Of a stretch of DNA of 38,732 bases, positions 20,318 to 30,700 are shown one piece after another; position 1 is the stretch's first letter; each line of letters starts with the position of its first letter. The stretch lies in the NCBI GenBank assembly GCA_019677205.1, contig JAAMXY010000062.1, forward strand, positions 1-38,732, read 5' to 3'. Both the position numbers and the translations under genes were made by a program. The notes beneath the pieces are model-generated. The model ran no database searches. It was not told the DNA's origin and saw only the letters and a list, made by a program, of their open reading frames with translations. The stretch is from Pinguiococcus pyrenoidosus. Lineage: Eukaryota > Sar > Pinguiophyceae > Pinguiochrysidales > Pinguiochrysidaceae.

Positions 20318-22154
20318 ATGAGATATGTGAGCACCCGAGGCAAGAGTGCGCCGGTGTCCTTCACCGGCGCGTTGAGCTCCGGATACGCGCCGGATGGCGG
20401 CTTGTTCGTGCCGGAGTCGCTGCCGCAGCTGTCTCTCCGGGATCTGGAGAGCTTGGCGCCGCTCACTTTCCCGGAATTGTGTGTACATGTGATGACGCTG
20501 TTCGCTGGAGGGGACTTCTCCGAAAGCGAGCTTCGCAGCGTGGTCGAGGCGGCGTTTGACGACTTCTCCAAGCCGGAAGTGGTGGAGTTCACCCCGCTTC
20601 GAGGCGCATTGGTGGCCGAACTGTTCCACGGACCGACGCTTGCGTTCAAGGACTTTGGCCAGCAGGTCTTGTGCAAGCTCTTGGATGCGTTTCATCGGCG
20701 TCGAGGCACACGAGCGACTCTTCTGGTGTCCACCACGGGAGACACGGGACCGGCCGCCATCAGGTGCGGGCGCCGGGAAGCTCCGCGAAGGGAAATCCAG
20801 TGTAATGCGACGTGTCGACGCCTCCAGGGCTACCGCTGGCTCGACGAATCTGTCCATTGTGTGTTTCTACCCGAGAGGGCAGATCTCTCGGCTGCAGGAG
20901 AGGCAGATGTCCACCGTGGCGGCCGACAATGTGAGCGTGTTCGCCTTCGAAGGCGGCGGAGACGATATGGATGCACCCATCAAGTCGGTCAGCACCGACC
21001 CTAGCTTCCGCGAGGCCCATGGTCTCTGTAGCGTGAACAGCATCAACTGGGGAAGAATCGCGGTGCAAACAGTGCACTGGTTCTTCGCGTACTTCGAGGT
21101 TCGTGCCTGAGGAGCTGTGCCTGGCCGGACGGGTCGTTGGGTTGCATAACGCTGACGAGTTTCGGCTGTGGCTGAGTGTAGGCGATCCGAAGAGCGGGAC
21201 TTGGCGTCGGTGCGCCAGTCCAATTCGTTGTGCCTACTGGGGCCATGGGCAACACTGCAGCAGGCTTCGTCGCGATTCAGATGGGCTTGCCAATCAGCAG
21301 GTAGAACCAGCGGGGAGAGCACGCCTTCCACCGAGTCGGCTTCCCCACTCATGTCTCTTCGCCACTCATGTCCCTCTCCCCCTTCCCACCCCCCCTGGCG
21401 CACTCAGAATAAATTGCGGCACGAATGCGAACGACATCGTGTACCGATGCTGCAAGGGTGGGAGGTTCTACAAGGAAGAAATGCGGAGGACGATATCGGA
21501 AGCGATCAATTGCCAAGTGCCGTACAACTTCGAGCGGATCCTATACTTTCTCAGCGGGCAAGATCCCGCGCTGACAAGAGCATGGATGCGAATCGTTGAA
21601 GTGTCTGGTAGATTGACTCTGCGCGGGCGGCATCTTCGCCTGCTTCAGAGACACTTCGATGCCCAGCACGTGTCTGACGAGGAAACCGCGGAGGCAATCT
21701 TTTCCTGCCATGCGCAAGCGGGGTACATCTGCGATCCGCACACTGCCGTTGCCGTGAAAGCGGGAGAGAAGCTCGGGCTTCTTGACGGCGCGGCGAATGC
21801 AGCGTCCCAACCCGTAGTCATCCTGGCGACTGCCCATCCGGCGAAGTTCGAAGCGGCGATCCGTAGAGGCCTCGGGGGTCAGTTTTGGGACGACGTGTTC
21901 GTCGAGCAGCATTTGCCCGAGCGAGTTCGAAAGCTGATGACGCTGCCAGAAGTAGGCGGCGCTCCTGGGTACGTAGCTTTGGCTGTGCGGAATGAGAGAA
22001 CCTAAAACGTGCGTGACGTGCCTTACGCGATGCTCTGCAATGCGTTGCGCTGCTGCGTAGGGGCAAGGTGTTTGTGGAGGGCGAGGATTGGACGAAGCGC
22101 CTGCGGACGGTGGTCGAGAAGAGAGCAACTTCACCGACGCTTTCTCGGCTTTAG
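20318..22154 (+). CDS. thrC: Threonine synthase
   Basis: Exons are 20318-20763, 20828-21098, 21182-21300, 21408-21968 and 22061-22154, giving 496 aa. The PLP enzyme converts O-phosphohomoserine to threonine. ATG 20318 opens directly into the family start MRYVSTRGK with no targeting leader, so a cytosolic location is likely. The PLP lysine is Lys111 in GPTLAFKDFGQQ. Other motifs are STTGDTGPAAI, SIVCFYPRGQISRLQ, NSINWGRI, FVVPTGAMGNTAAGFVA, TNANDI, VPYNFERILYFL, VSDEETAEAIF and DPHTAVAVKAGEKLG. Without the last splice the frame would stop at 22005. The GTACGT donor at 21969 and TAG acceptor at 22060 give a more protein-like terminus (GEDWTKRLRTVVEKR), so I prefer that model. Confidence 0.9.
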
Positions 22155-22266
22155 CGACGCTGGCCCGAGCGGACGCCGCAGCTGTCGGCTGGGACTTCAA
22201 AGCAATGATCCACTTGCCAAGAGAACTTGGTTTCAAGAGAGCTTCGTTGCCGTGTGACACGTGCCG
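22155..22266. other. Short convergent 3' region
   Basis: Separates the stops of threonine synthase (+) and the two-pass coiled-coil gene (-). An alternative open frame (22088-22339) crosses it but conflicts with both models. Confidence 0.5.
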
Positions 22267-23617
22267 CTACAAAGCGCTGGGAGGTTCGTCTGCTCCCGCG
22301 TCTACAGATACTGTGTACACCGCTGGGCGGCTCTTGTAGCGCTCATATCTTCTAGACCTACGTGACGAGATTTCGGACGTGTCCTCCGACAGCGCTTGTC
22401 GGTAATCCTCCGGCGCCTCCGCGGCGCCGGCATTGGACGCTGCCGCAGGTCCGTCTCGCCCGGCCCCGTGCGTCCCTTTTCGAACCGATTTTCTCTCTGG
22501 AGTAGTTGGCGAAGGGCCTGTCACACTTGAAATACTGTCTAAGTCGTTGCCCGGGCTGCCCCGCGGCGCCGACGGAGGCCTCCTGCTGCCCGAAGGAGCT
22601 TCTTGCGTCCTCGCGGGCGCTGTGCGATGTGGGGATGCTCGTCGACCACCATTGCTTGCGGGAGACATGCCATATCCACTCTCGACGTCATTGTCCACCC
22701 GCGACCCCTCCTCCCAGCTCGGATGAAACTTCGGGATCGGCTTCAAGGCCGTCGGCGCCGCGCTACCGTTTCCGACGCCAGTCTGCCGCGAGGGCTCCGG
22801 GCGAGGCTTCTTGACATCCGCCTTGCGATTCGGTGGCGACTGCGCCTCGTCAGCAAGCGCCTTGACGCCGAGTGCCTCAACTGGGATGCTCGGCGAAGGG
22901 GCCGGGTCCTTCCGCAGCGGCATACGCCGTTTCGCCCTCTGGTCGGCGGGCATGTGCTCCTGTGACATGGCAAGTAAGATGGAGCAGCTATGGCGCCGGA
23001 AAGCGTCCGGAGCAACGCACCGTCGTCGGCAGGCCCCTCATTTGCATCAGCAAGACTCCTAGGATGCAGAACACTGCCAAGCAGAGGCCGCCCAACACGT
23101 AGACCTCGATGCTAAGGCTCTCCAGCTGGCGCCGAGTTCAAATCACTCAGCCTTCCCGGTGCTTCTCTGCATCCCAGTTTGGTGCCCGCTTACCTCCTCC
23201 TCGTTGTGACGCAGCATTTCCTCCTCCTCATGAATCTTCTCGCGCGCGTCTCTGCAGACATCGGAGAGCGTTTGCCTTGAGTGCAATGCAATTTGTCTTT
23301 CCTAGCTCTCCCGGTTCCGCCTCGTTGGCACGCACCGCAGAAGCTGCTCTGCGCGCACGGCCCGATTGTGCTCCTCGCGCCCTTTCGCCTGGAGCTCCTC
23401 GGCCAAGATCTGCATCTCCTTCATGTTGTGCACGGCGTGGACGTCGAGCCTTTGGTTGGGTCATCAACTTCACCGTCAGAGTCTTGCCATCTCGTCGCAA
23501 GGCAAGCAAGCCAACTTACGGCCCGTCGAAGGAAAACGAGCTGCTCAGTATGTGAGGCCGCTTCTCCATCTTGGTAACGTGGCCGCCGAAGTGCTCTCCG
23601 AACAGCATGAGACTCAT
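22267..23617 (-). CDS. Two-pass membrane protein with coiled-coil segment and disordered tail
   Basis: Exons are 23617-23520, 23449-23336, 23275-23194, 23125-23021 and 22959-22267 (363 aa from ATG 23617). All phases agree. An extended start is possible: a mini-exon at 23895-23865 (MPGKMSTGGRG) spliced to 23652 is in phase, gives 385 aa, and completes a hydrophobic helix (LGVLFVVWVLSMSLMLF). Next comes a charged helical region (MKEMQILAEELQAKGREEHN, then DAREKIHEEEEMLRHNEEE), then a second helix (VYVLGGLCLAVFCILGVLLM), then a 240-residue basic, Pro/Ser-rich tail ending YTVSVDAGADEPPSAL. The loop between the helices may therefore form a coiled coil in a lumen or outside the cell. I recognise no family. 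The N-terminus is the weakest part of the model. Confidence 0.72.
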
Positions 23618-24188
23618 CGACAGCACCCACACGACAAAAAGCACGCCCAGTCCTATGACATGGTCGGATCATCCTCGCTTGAGCCGGCCCTTCCAGCCAC
23701 GTCTTTGACCAAGTTTCCGCACGCACCGCACACAATGAGGCCACGGCGCTTTGCAGAGAGGTGGACCGCTCGTCGTCGCAGAGCGCCGCCTGGACAGAGG
23801 GCAAACGACACAGTTGTTCCGTTGAGACGCGGACAGAAACGAAGCGCCGGCCAGCGCCACACACCTCTGCCGCCGGTGGACATCTTGCCGGGCATCCCGG
23901 CTCTCTTTGGTCTGCGGGGGGGGGAGTCAGGCCGGTGGCGTCGATGGGATTTGAGAGGCCCCAACGGCCAAAACGCGCGCGAAAGAAGGGAATTCGACGG
24001 ACAAATGAACAACAAACCGCTAGCAAAGACCGGTATTCGTCTCGTTTCTCCGTCCCAGAAAGGCATGCGGGCGTGCAAAGGCCGGATCTGTCCGGCGTCG
24101 AAGCTTCTGTCCCCGTCCGTCCGTCTGACACGCCAAACCCTCGAGCGCACAGGACGAATGCGTCTCTGGCGCCGTAAAGCGGGTGTTC
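23618..24188. other. Divergent promoter region between the two-pass gene and the carboxypeptidase
   Basis: Holds the possible mini first exon of the minus-strand gene (23865-23895), an uninterrupted run of G on the plus strand at about 23927-23935 and AACGGCCAAAACGCGCGCGAAAG at about 23963-23985, written here as AACGGCCAAAACGCGCG then CGAAAG. Long open frames on both strands here look incidental. Confidence 0.4.
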
Positions 24189-26804
24189 ATGTGGCGCCTG
24201 TGGCTCCTCCTCGGCGTTGCGGCGGCAGAGGCTGTCTCGGCGCCAGAGGAGCATCTCGTGACGGCGCTTCCTGGCGTTCCGGCCGACTTTGCGCAGCGCC
24301 ACTGGGCGGGACGCTTGACTGTGGATGAGGAGCACGACGGCCGCCTGTTCTACTGGCTGTTTGAGCCGAGCGAAGTCGTGGACGCAGCGCCTTTGGTAGT
24401 TTGGCTCAATGGCGGGCCGGGCTGTTCCAGTCTCGACGGCCTATTTCTGGAGAACGGGCCGTTTAAGCTGGGAAAAGGCGGGAAAAGCCTCAAGGTGAAC
24501 GAATTCGCGTGGACGAAGCAGGCGTTCGTGGTCTATGTGGACCAGCCCGTCGACACTGGCTTCAGCTTCGTTGCACGAGGAGGAGACCGCACTGAAGATG
24601 GTGGCATCGAGAGAGACTTCTATGTGTTCCTGCAGAAGCTGCTCGAGCTGCACACCACTCTGCAGCACCGGCGGATTGTCTTCGCTGGCGAGTCCTACGC
24701 GGGGCATTACATCCCCACGATTGTTCAGTACATCCTGGAGCAGCAGCAGAGTCTCCCAGAAGGCGACCTGAAAATCGACGTGTCTGCGATGGCGCTCGGC
24801 AACCCCTGGTTCGATCCCTATCATCAATACGACGTCGCGGCCTATGCGTGGGGCCGAGGCATCATTGGCAAGCAGCAGCTGCCGACAATGACGGCGCGGG
24901 AACACAACTGCCAGGAGAAACTATCTCAGGGCGACTTGTCCGTCGGCGGGGTCTGCTCTGGGATGGTGGACAACGTGGTCGATGCGAGCAATCCGCCGGA
25001 CCGGCTGCGGCTGCATGTCGTCACGGCGTACGACACGCGAGTATACGAGGGCACGGGGAACTTCCCGGCCGGACTTGATGCTCTGAGGACTTTCCTGCGG
25101 CGAGCAGACGTGGTGGATGCCGTTCATGCGGCGTACTGGCCACCCGGAGGCGCCAGCCATCACTGGGAGGAGTGCCGGGATGCGCCGTACAACGCGCTGT
25201 CCCACTTGGACGGGCTGGGGGTTACCGAGGAGGTGCGCGCCGTGCTCGCAGCCGGCGTACGGACAGTCTTCTTTGTGGGGGAAGCTGACCTCATGTGCAA
25301 CTTCATCAACGTGGAAGAGGCCCTGCACCACCTCAACTGGACGCATCAGATGGATTGGCGCCTGGCGGAGCGCCATGTCTGGCGCCTCCCAGGCCGAGAG
25401 CCGTTTGGCTATGCCAAGTCCTTCGCCAACCTAGACTTTGTGATCGTGCGCAGGTCGGGTCACATGGTGCCCATGGACAACCCTGAGGCGGCGCTGGACC
25501 TTCTCACGAGGATCCTCGACGGGGCCAGCTTCCAGGACGGGTCCCAGGATGCCTTCGTTCCCGTGTCCAGAGACCAGCGCGATCTTGAGGAGGACGAGAC
25601 CCTGCCAGCGGCTCCAAAGATCCCTGCTGGGTCGGTGCGGGCGTTTCGTAGCTCGGTTCGGGTCAACTTTACCACCGTGGCGGACGCCGACAGCTACCGA
25701 GTGGTGTCCATTCCGCAGGGCATTGAGATGGTGGTCGATGCGCCGCCCGCCCGGATGACGAAGGCCGTGGGGCTCAAGCTGGGCGTTCCCTATCGCTTCG
25801 TTGTTCATGCCATCGCCGACGGACTCCTGAGCGAGGCATCGCACCCCTCCGAGCCAGCGGTTGCGGGATGTCCCTACGTTCTCCCCAGGGACCATCGTCC
25901 GAGCGAAGAGGGGGATTACCACCTCTCCTACTGCTGCAACCACGGGCACTGCGGGGCGGCTGGGGGAGGAGCGGGAGGGGAAGGGGGAGAGGCTCAATGC
26001 TACTGCCAGGAGGGATACAAGGGGCGCAACTGCGAGTTTGCAGCAAGCAACGTGCGAGAGTGTGAAAGCCCGTACCCGGCCAACGCGACCAGCCTCGATC
26101 CCCGCAGCGCCGACTCCTCCTATCCGTTCTTCCCGCTAAAGAACATCAGCTGCGGCAGCGGCACCACGCGAGACGCAAAGTGTGACGTCGACGTAAGCTT
26201 GTCCTTCTTGGCCTCCACGGAAGTGGCGTTCGACGAGGAGCGAGGCCAGAGGGGCTTCGAGACGCTGCTTGCCGCGGAGTTTGAGACGCTGTTCCCAGAA
26301 GGCCTTTTGCCCGAGGGCATGGCGACGGTGTTTAATTTGAGTCGAGGGAGTAGCGGAGAGGCCGCGCTGGGGGCGACGCTCAGAGCTCGCGTGTCCGACG
26401 GCCACGCCTTTCAGAAGGCAATTGAGCGGCTGTACCGCACCGAGGATAGGATAGACAGGGGCCTGCTCACGGCGAGATTGCTGCTGCAGTCGGGCAGAAA
26501 CCCGATCGTGCAGACGATCGAGGTGCCGCCTCCGACCCGCACGAGCGCGACGCGGGCGGAGGCCATCGCGACTGCTGCGCTGCTGCCTCTGGCCATCGCC
26601 ACCGCCGCGGCCGCGTTGACCTGTCGATGTCGGCGCAGAAGGAAGGAGAAAATAGAGATGTACGAAATGGTAGGGCAGGGTCGCCTCGAGGAGGACGAAG
26701 CGGAGGCGATGCTTAGGACACGTGATGCGGGGTATGCCAATGCTCCCGATGCTCCCGAAGGTCGCGATGCTCCCGATGCTCCCGATGATCCCGATGATCC
26801 CTAA
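24189..26804 (+). CDS. Membrane-anchored serine carboxypeptidase (S10) with FN3-like and EGF-like modules
   Basis: A single exon of 871 aa. The signal peptide is MWRLWLLLGVAAAEAVSA. The S10 peptidase domain (about 25-450) removes C-terminal residues from proteins and has its full triad: Ser169 in GESYAGHY, Asp367 in GEADLMCNF and His425 in RSGHMVPMDNP. WLNGGPGCSSLDG is also present. Unlike ordinary S10 enzymes, it continues with an FN3-like beta domain (about 480-560), a Cys-rich EGF-like module (SYCCNHGHCG to CYCQEGYKGRNCEF, about 581-620) and a further 150-residue domain reminiscent of a SEA module. One membrane helix follows (about 790-813), then RCRRRRKEK. A short Asp/Pro/Ala repeat tail ends the protein. 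It is a probable type I membrane protein of the cell surface or endolysosomal system. Domain calls after the peptidase are from pattern only. Confidence 0.88.
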   Translation: MWRLWLLLGVAAAEAVSAPEEHLVTALPGVPADFAQRHWAGRLTVDEEHDGRLFYWLFEPSEVVDAAPLVVWLNGGPGCSSLDGLFLENGPFKLGKGGKSLKVNEFAWTKQAFVVYVDQPVDTGFSFVARGGDRTEDGGIERDFYVFLQKLLELHTTLQHRRIVFAGESYAGHYIPTIVQYILEQQQSLPEGDLKIDVSAMALGNPWFDPYHQYDVAAYAWGRGIIGKQQLPTMTAREHNCQEKLSQGDLSVGGVCSGMVDNVVDASNPPDRLRLHVVTAYDTRVYEGTGNFPAGLDALRTFLRRADVVDAVHAAYWPPGGASHHWEECRDAPYNALSHLDGLGVTEEVRAVLAAGVRTVFFVGEADLMCNFINVEEALHHLNWTHQMDWRLAERHVWRLPGREPFGYAKSFANLDFVIVRRSGHMVPMDNPEAALDLLTRILDGASFQDGSQDAFVPVSRDQRDLEEDETLPAAPKIPAGSVRAFRSSVRVNFTTVADADSYRVVSIPQGIEMVVDAPPARMTKAVGLKLGVPYRFVVHAIADGLLSEASHPSEPAVAGCPYVLPRDHRPSEEGDYHLSYCCNHGHCGAAGGGAGGEGGEAQCYCQEGYKGRNCEFAASNVRECESPYPANATSLDPRSADSSYPFFPLKNISCGSGTTRDAKCDVDVSLSFLASTEVAFDEERGQRGFETLLAAEFETLFPEGLLPEGMATVFNLSRGSSGEAALGATLRARVSDGHAFQKAIERLYRTEDRIDRGLLTARLLLQSGRNPIVQTIEVPPPTRTSATRAEAIATAALLPLAIATAAAALTCRCRRRRKEKIEMYEMVGQGRLEEDEAEAMLRTRDAGYANAPDAPEGRDAPDAPDDPDDP

Positions 26805-26827
26805 GGTCGCGATGATCCCGAAGATGC
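26740..26827 (+). repeat. GATGCTCCC/GATGATCCC 9-bp repeat spanning the carboxypeptidase stop
   Basis: Nine-base units encode DAP and DDP at the C-terminus and continue beyond the TAA at 26802-26804. The 20-mer at 26757-26776 (beginning GAAGGTCGCGATG) matches 26802-26821 (beginning TAAGGTCGCGATG) at 18 of 20 positions. Confidence 0.85.
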
Positions 26828-26951
26828 GACGAGGGATGCCAGGAGGCGTCGTACCAGTATGACTAGCACCGCTTATCCTGGTGAGAGTCTTGGTGAGAGA
26901 AGAGAGAGAGAGGACTGAGTTGGGAGCACAGAAAGACAGAACGACAGAAAA

Positions 26952-26993
26952 ACTGGACTGGACTGGACTGGAATGGACTGGACTGGACTGGAC
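26952..26993 (+). repeat. Pentanucleotide array (ACTGG)n
   Basis: About eight ACTGG units with one AATGG variant in the middle, non-coding. Confidence 0.9.
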
Positions 26994-27059
26994 GGGCCTT
27001 GACTGGAAAGACGGGATGAAAGAAAGATCAAGGATTTCAAGGATACCTACCCAGGTAGG

Positions 27060-27096
27060 TAGGTAGTCTACGATTGGTACTCTAGTAGACTACCTA
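27060..27096. repeat. Perfect 12-bp hairpin with 13-nt loop
   Basis: TAGGTAGTCTAC at 27060-27071 is exactly complementary to GTAGACTACCTA at 27085-27096. TAGG/GGTAG repeats flank both arms. It could be a cruciform, an RNA hairpin or the remnant of a small inverted-repeat element. Confidence 0.8.
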
Positions 27097-27754
27097 GGTA
27101 GTACTGATGGCCGCGGCAGAAATGATGAAAATAAGAACATGCCAACAACAGAATCAAAGATGTCGTGTCCATCTGCATGAATATACAGTCCGTTGGAAAT
27201 GCATGGAACCGTCGCTCGCGTTGTATGCGGCACCAGCGCGGAATTCTCCCATTCCGGTCCGAAAACCAGCAGAAGTTGGGGTTTCAGCGCCCAATCAAGC
27301 GCAGGAGCGTGATGATGGGCCCAATCAGAGCGATTGACTGCATATCCGGAAATGCCGAGCTCTTCTTCTTCGGGAATAGCACAGGCCAACAGCGCCAACG
27401 GTGCCATTTTCGAAGGCGGCGCCTCGATTCACTTCTCTCAACAGGCCAACGCCGCACACCTTGCGAGAGTCGCGCTCTGCGCCAACCGAGCTGATGCGCT
27501 TTGGCTCGGCGCGCGATTCCAGATCCCTCTGAGAGCCGCCTCGTGCAGTCGACCGGCGTCGCAGCGCGCGTTCGTGCGCGGATCCGCGCGCGTCTGCAGG
27601 GGAAATCCGAAAGCGGCAGGCCTGAATTCCGACGCCACTCCGCCTTTCTGGGCGCGCGCGGCGCTCTTTCCGTTCTCTCCCTTCGTAGAGTGGAGAGAGT
27701 TGGAGGCTGGGCGGCAGAGTGGCGTGAGAGCTCTTGCTTGCGCGCGCGGGCCCG

Positions 27755-30700
27755 ATGGAGCGGCGCTCGGAGACGCAGGTGCCGGTGTCGGCGGCTGAGA
27801 GCCGGCGCGCCAGCGGGCGGATCCTGCGCAGCAACCGCTTCCCGGAGGTGCCCAGGACGGTGGTGATCCAGGAGGGCTTCCTGCTGAAGCAGGGCCATCT
27901 GATCCGCAACTGGAAGAAGCGCTACTTCCAGCTGTACAGCAACCGCCTCATCTACTTCCGCACCAACAAGACACATGGCGCTCCGCGCGGCGAGTTCCCC
28001 ATCACGTCGCGGACCAACTGCTCGGCGTCGTCGGAGAGGCCCTTCTGCTTCCGCCTGACCGACGTGGGCACGGGGCAGGCGGACAAGCGCGATATTCTGC
28101 TGCAGGCCAAGGACAACGTCGAGAAGGACATCTGGATGAGCGCCCTCACGGCCATCATCGCGGCGCAGACGCAGCGCACGCGCGGCTCCAAGGCCGCGTC
28201 GACGTCCGCCAAGGAAAAGGAGGCAGCGGAGGACGACGGCCTGGCCAGTTCGGCCGTCACCCGCAACTACCAGCGCCAATACCAAGATCGGCCCCAGGTC
28301 AGCGTCGATGTGATCATGGCGCGGAACATCCAGGGCGAGGAGCGCAAGGGCATCTTCGCGCAGATCCTGGTTGGGCCGGGCCTGGCGCAGACCGCGGCAA
28401 TCAAGCACGAGATGGAACCCATCTGGAACGAGACCTTCACCTTCGACTTCAACCGCTCGATGCGCTTCATGCAAGTGCGCCTCAAGGAGCACAACGACGT
28501 CACCAACCACGAGCTCATCGGCGAGACGGTCATTCCGCTCAGCGCCGCGGGCATTAAGCAGTCCAAGCGACTTTGGTATCCCCTGACGCGCAGGGCGAAG
28601 GACAAGGATGCTGGAGAGATCCTGCTGGAGGTCAAGTGCAATGTGCCGAAGCATCCGATCCTGTGGCACATCTTCAGGTGAGCCGAAGCGCGTATCATCT
28701 GTTCCGCACCTGCCCACCGCGGTTGCCTAAGTGAGACCTTTGCGCTTGCGCCTCTGAAAATGTGCCTCTCGTCCCGTTCTCAACAGACAAGTGCAAGCGA
28801 TCCCGTGCTTGCGGCTGTTCCCGCCGCCTCCCACCGAAGACACCATGTTCAGTCCGCCGCCTCTGCGGCCCTTCCCACACGAGTTCCCGCCCGTGGAGAC
28901 GGAAGAGATCGAGGACGCCTCCTTTCGGGTCACGATGAAGACGGGGGTGGACGGCCAGCTGGTGTACGCCAACGGCATCTTCTTCTTGACAAACTACCGC
29001 ATCATCTTTGTGCCGGACTGCCGCTTCGAGGTGCTGGCCTCCGCCGACGCCGGCATGTTCGGCTCCGGCGAAGAGCAGCAAGAGACTGCGAAGGACACGG
29101 GCGGACATGCTCGAGTGCGGTCCGACTTCTTTGTCAAGCCCAGAAGCGGCAGCACGCCAGAGATCGAAGGCTGGGCGCAGGACGCGGTGTTCCCGCTCGC
29201 GGACCACACGCTCCAGGTGCCGATTCGGTGCATCACCGCAGTCTCCAGTGCGTCTGAGACCAAGGCCTTTGGCCTGACGATGAATCCCGCCATCCCCGGG
29301 ATTCGGATCCGGACGCGGGATCATCGGCTTCTGTACTTCTTCTTCCGCGAGCAGATCCAGCGGCGGCCCGTGTCCGTGTCGATCAGCTCCATCGGCCGGG
29401 TCAACTCGGTCCCGCCAGCGACGAGGAGGAGAGCGTCGTCCAAGTACATGAAGGAGGACTACGTCGCAGAGTTGGCGTCGGCGATCAAGTCCAACGCGGA
29501 TCACAACGATCTGTACCAGCGCGTGGTCGACTGGCTGACGCGGCCACACCCGGCCACGCTGCCCGGGGACCACCCTTCCACCAGCCAGGCGAACCAGCAT
29601 CCGTACTATCAAATCACCAAGACGTGGACCGAGGAGGACGTCACGCTCATGACATCTCCGAAGGCCGCTGAGGGCGGACCCGCCGAGCGAGTACTCAAGC
29701 GACTGGAGCTGACGCTGATGAATCCCATGGCCCTGTCAGCCTGGGCCATCACGGTCCACTCCGATCTGCTGCGCTCGCTGAACCTGGGACGGGAGGCCGG
29801 AGGCGCCGCCATGAGTCTCCTCAAGGAGAACTCGGCCCATGGCAATCTGTGGCTTGAAGCCCTAGATCGCCGTCGAAATCATACGGTGCCCTCGGAGCGC
29901 TTCCGCAAGAGCGGCCCAGAGAGTTCCGGTGCGTTTGCCGGCCTAGAAGCTTCGCACTACATCGAGAGCGCCGAGCAGAACGACGACAGCGACGAAGACC
30001 TCGCCGAGGAATACGGCACGGAGGTCGAAGAGCAGCGCAACAGGATGGAATCGGCACGGCTCCTCCAGGACAGCTGGTCGCTTCTCAACCTCTCGAGCGA
30101 GTACGCCCGCATCGGCGTCAACACGGAGGGAAGCGGCCTTCGCGTGTCGTCCATCAACGAGAACTTCGCGCTGTGCGAGTCCTACCCGGAGCTGCTCTGC
30201 ACGGCGGCGGCCATCGAGGACTCGGACATCAAGCTCGGCGCCGCCTTTCGGAGTCGGGAGCGGATCCCGGTGGTCACGTACGTGCACAAGAGGAGCGGCG
30301 CTGCCATCCTCCGCAGCAGCCAGCCGAAAGTTGGAATGGGAGGGGCTCGGAACGTCTACGACGAGGCGCTCCTGGACAAGATCCGGTCGAGGTTGAACAA
30401 GAAAGCCGAGCTCATGATCTTCGACATGCGCCCGAGGCTGAACGCGTCCGTCAACAAGACGGCAGGCAAAGGCTTCGAGGACATGCGGCGCTACATGTAC
30501 TGCAGCCTGGACTTCCTGGGGATTGCCAACATCCACGTCATGCGGAGGAGTGCCGACACCTTGGACGACTCGGTTGCGGGCGAGGTGGCACTGGGCAACC
30601 TGCCAGCTACGGCCTCGAAAGTCGACCTGCCGCTTGGCTCGCTGTGGCCCCTGGGAGGCGTTGGCGCTGATATCGTGCCACCCTACGGTAGCTCGCTGCC

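Larger units (their letters stand above)
26805..27754. other. Intergenic region with repeats upstream of the myotubularin gene
   Basis: Contains the tail of the 9-bp repeat, a GAGAGA tract at about 26890-26915, a GGACT pentamer array at 26952-26993, a perfect hairpin at 27060-27096 and the promoter of the PH-C2-myotubularin gene. A 105-codon ATG-started minus-strand frame at 27090-27407 is possible but unsupported. Confidence 0.5.

Noticed and set aside
21969-22005. Threonine synthase ending at 22005
   Set aside because: A GTACGT donor just before, a TAG acceptor at 22060 and a more family-like terminus favour one more exon.
28676-28681. AGG TGA as the true end of a stand-alone PH-C2 protein
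   Set aside because: The bases form a consensus splice donor, and the next exon resumes in phase after a consensus acceptor.
27284-28717. 477-codon minus-strand open frame opposite the PH-C2 exon
   Set aside because: The plus strand encodes recognisable PH and C2 domains; the minus frame is Arg/Leu-rich shadow sequence.
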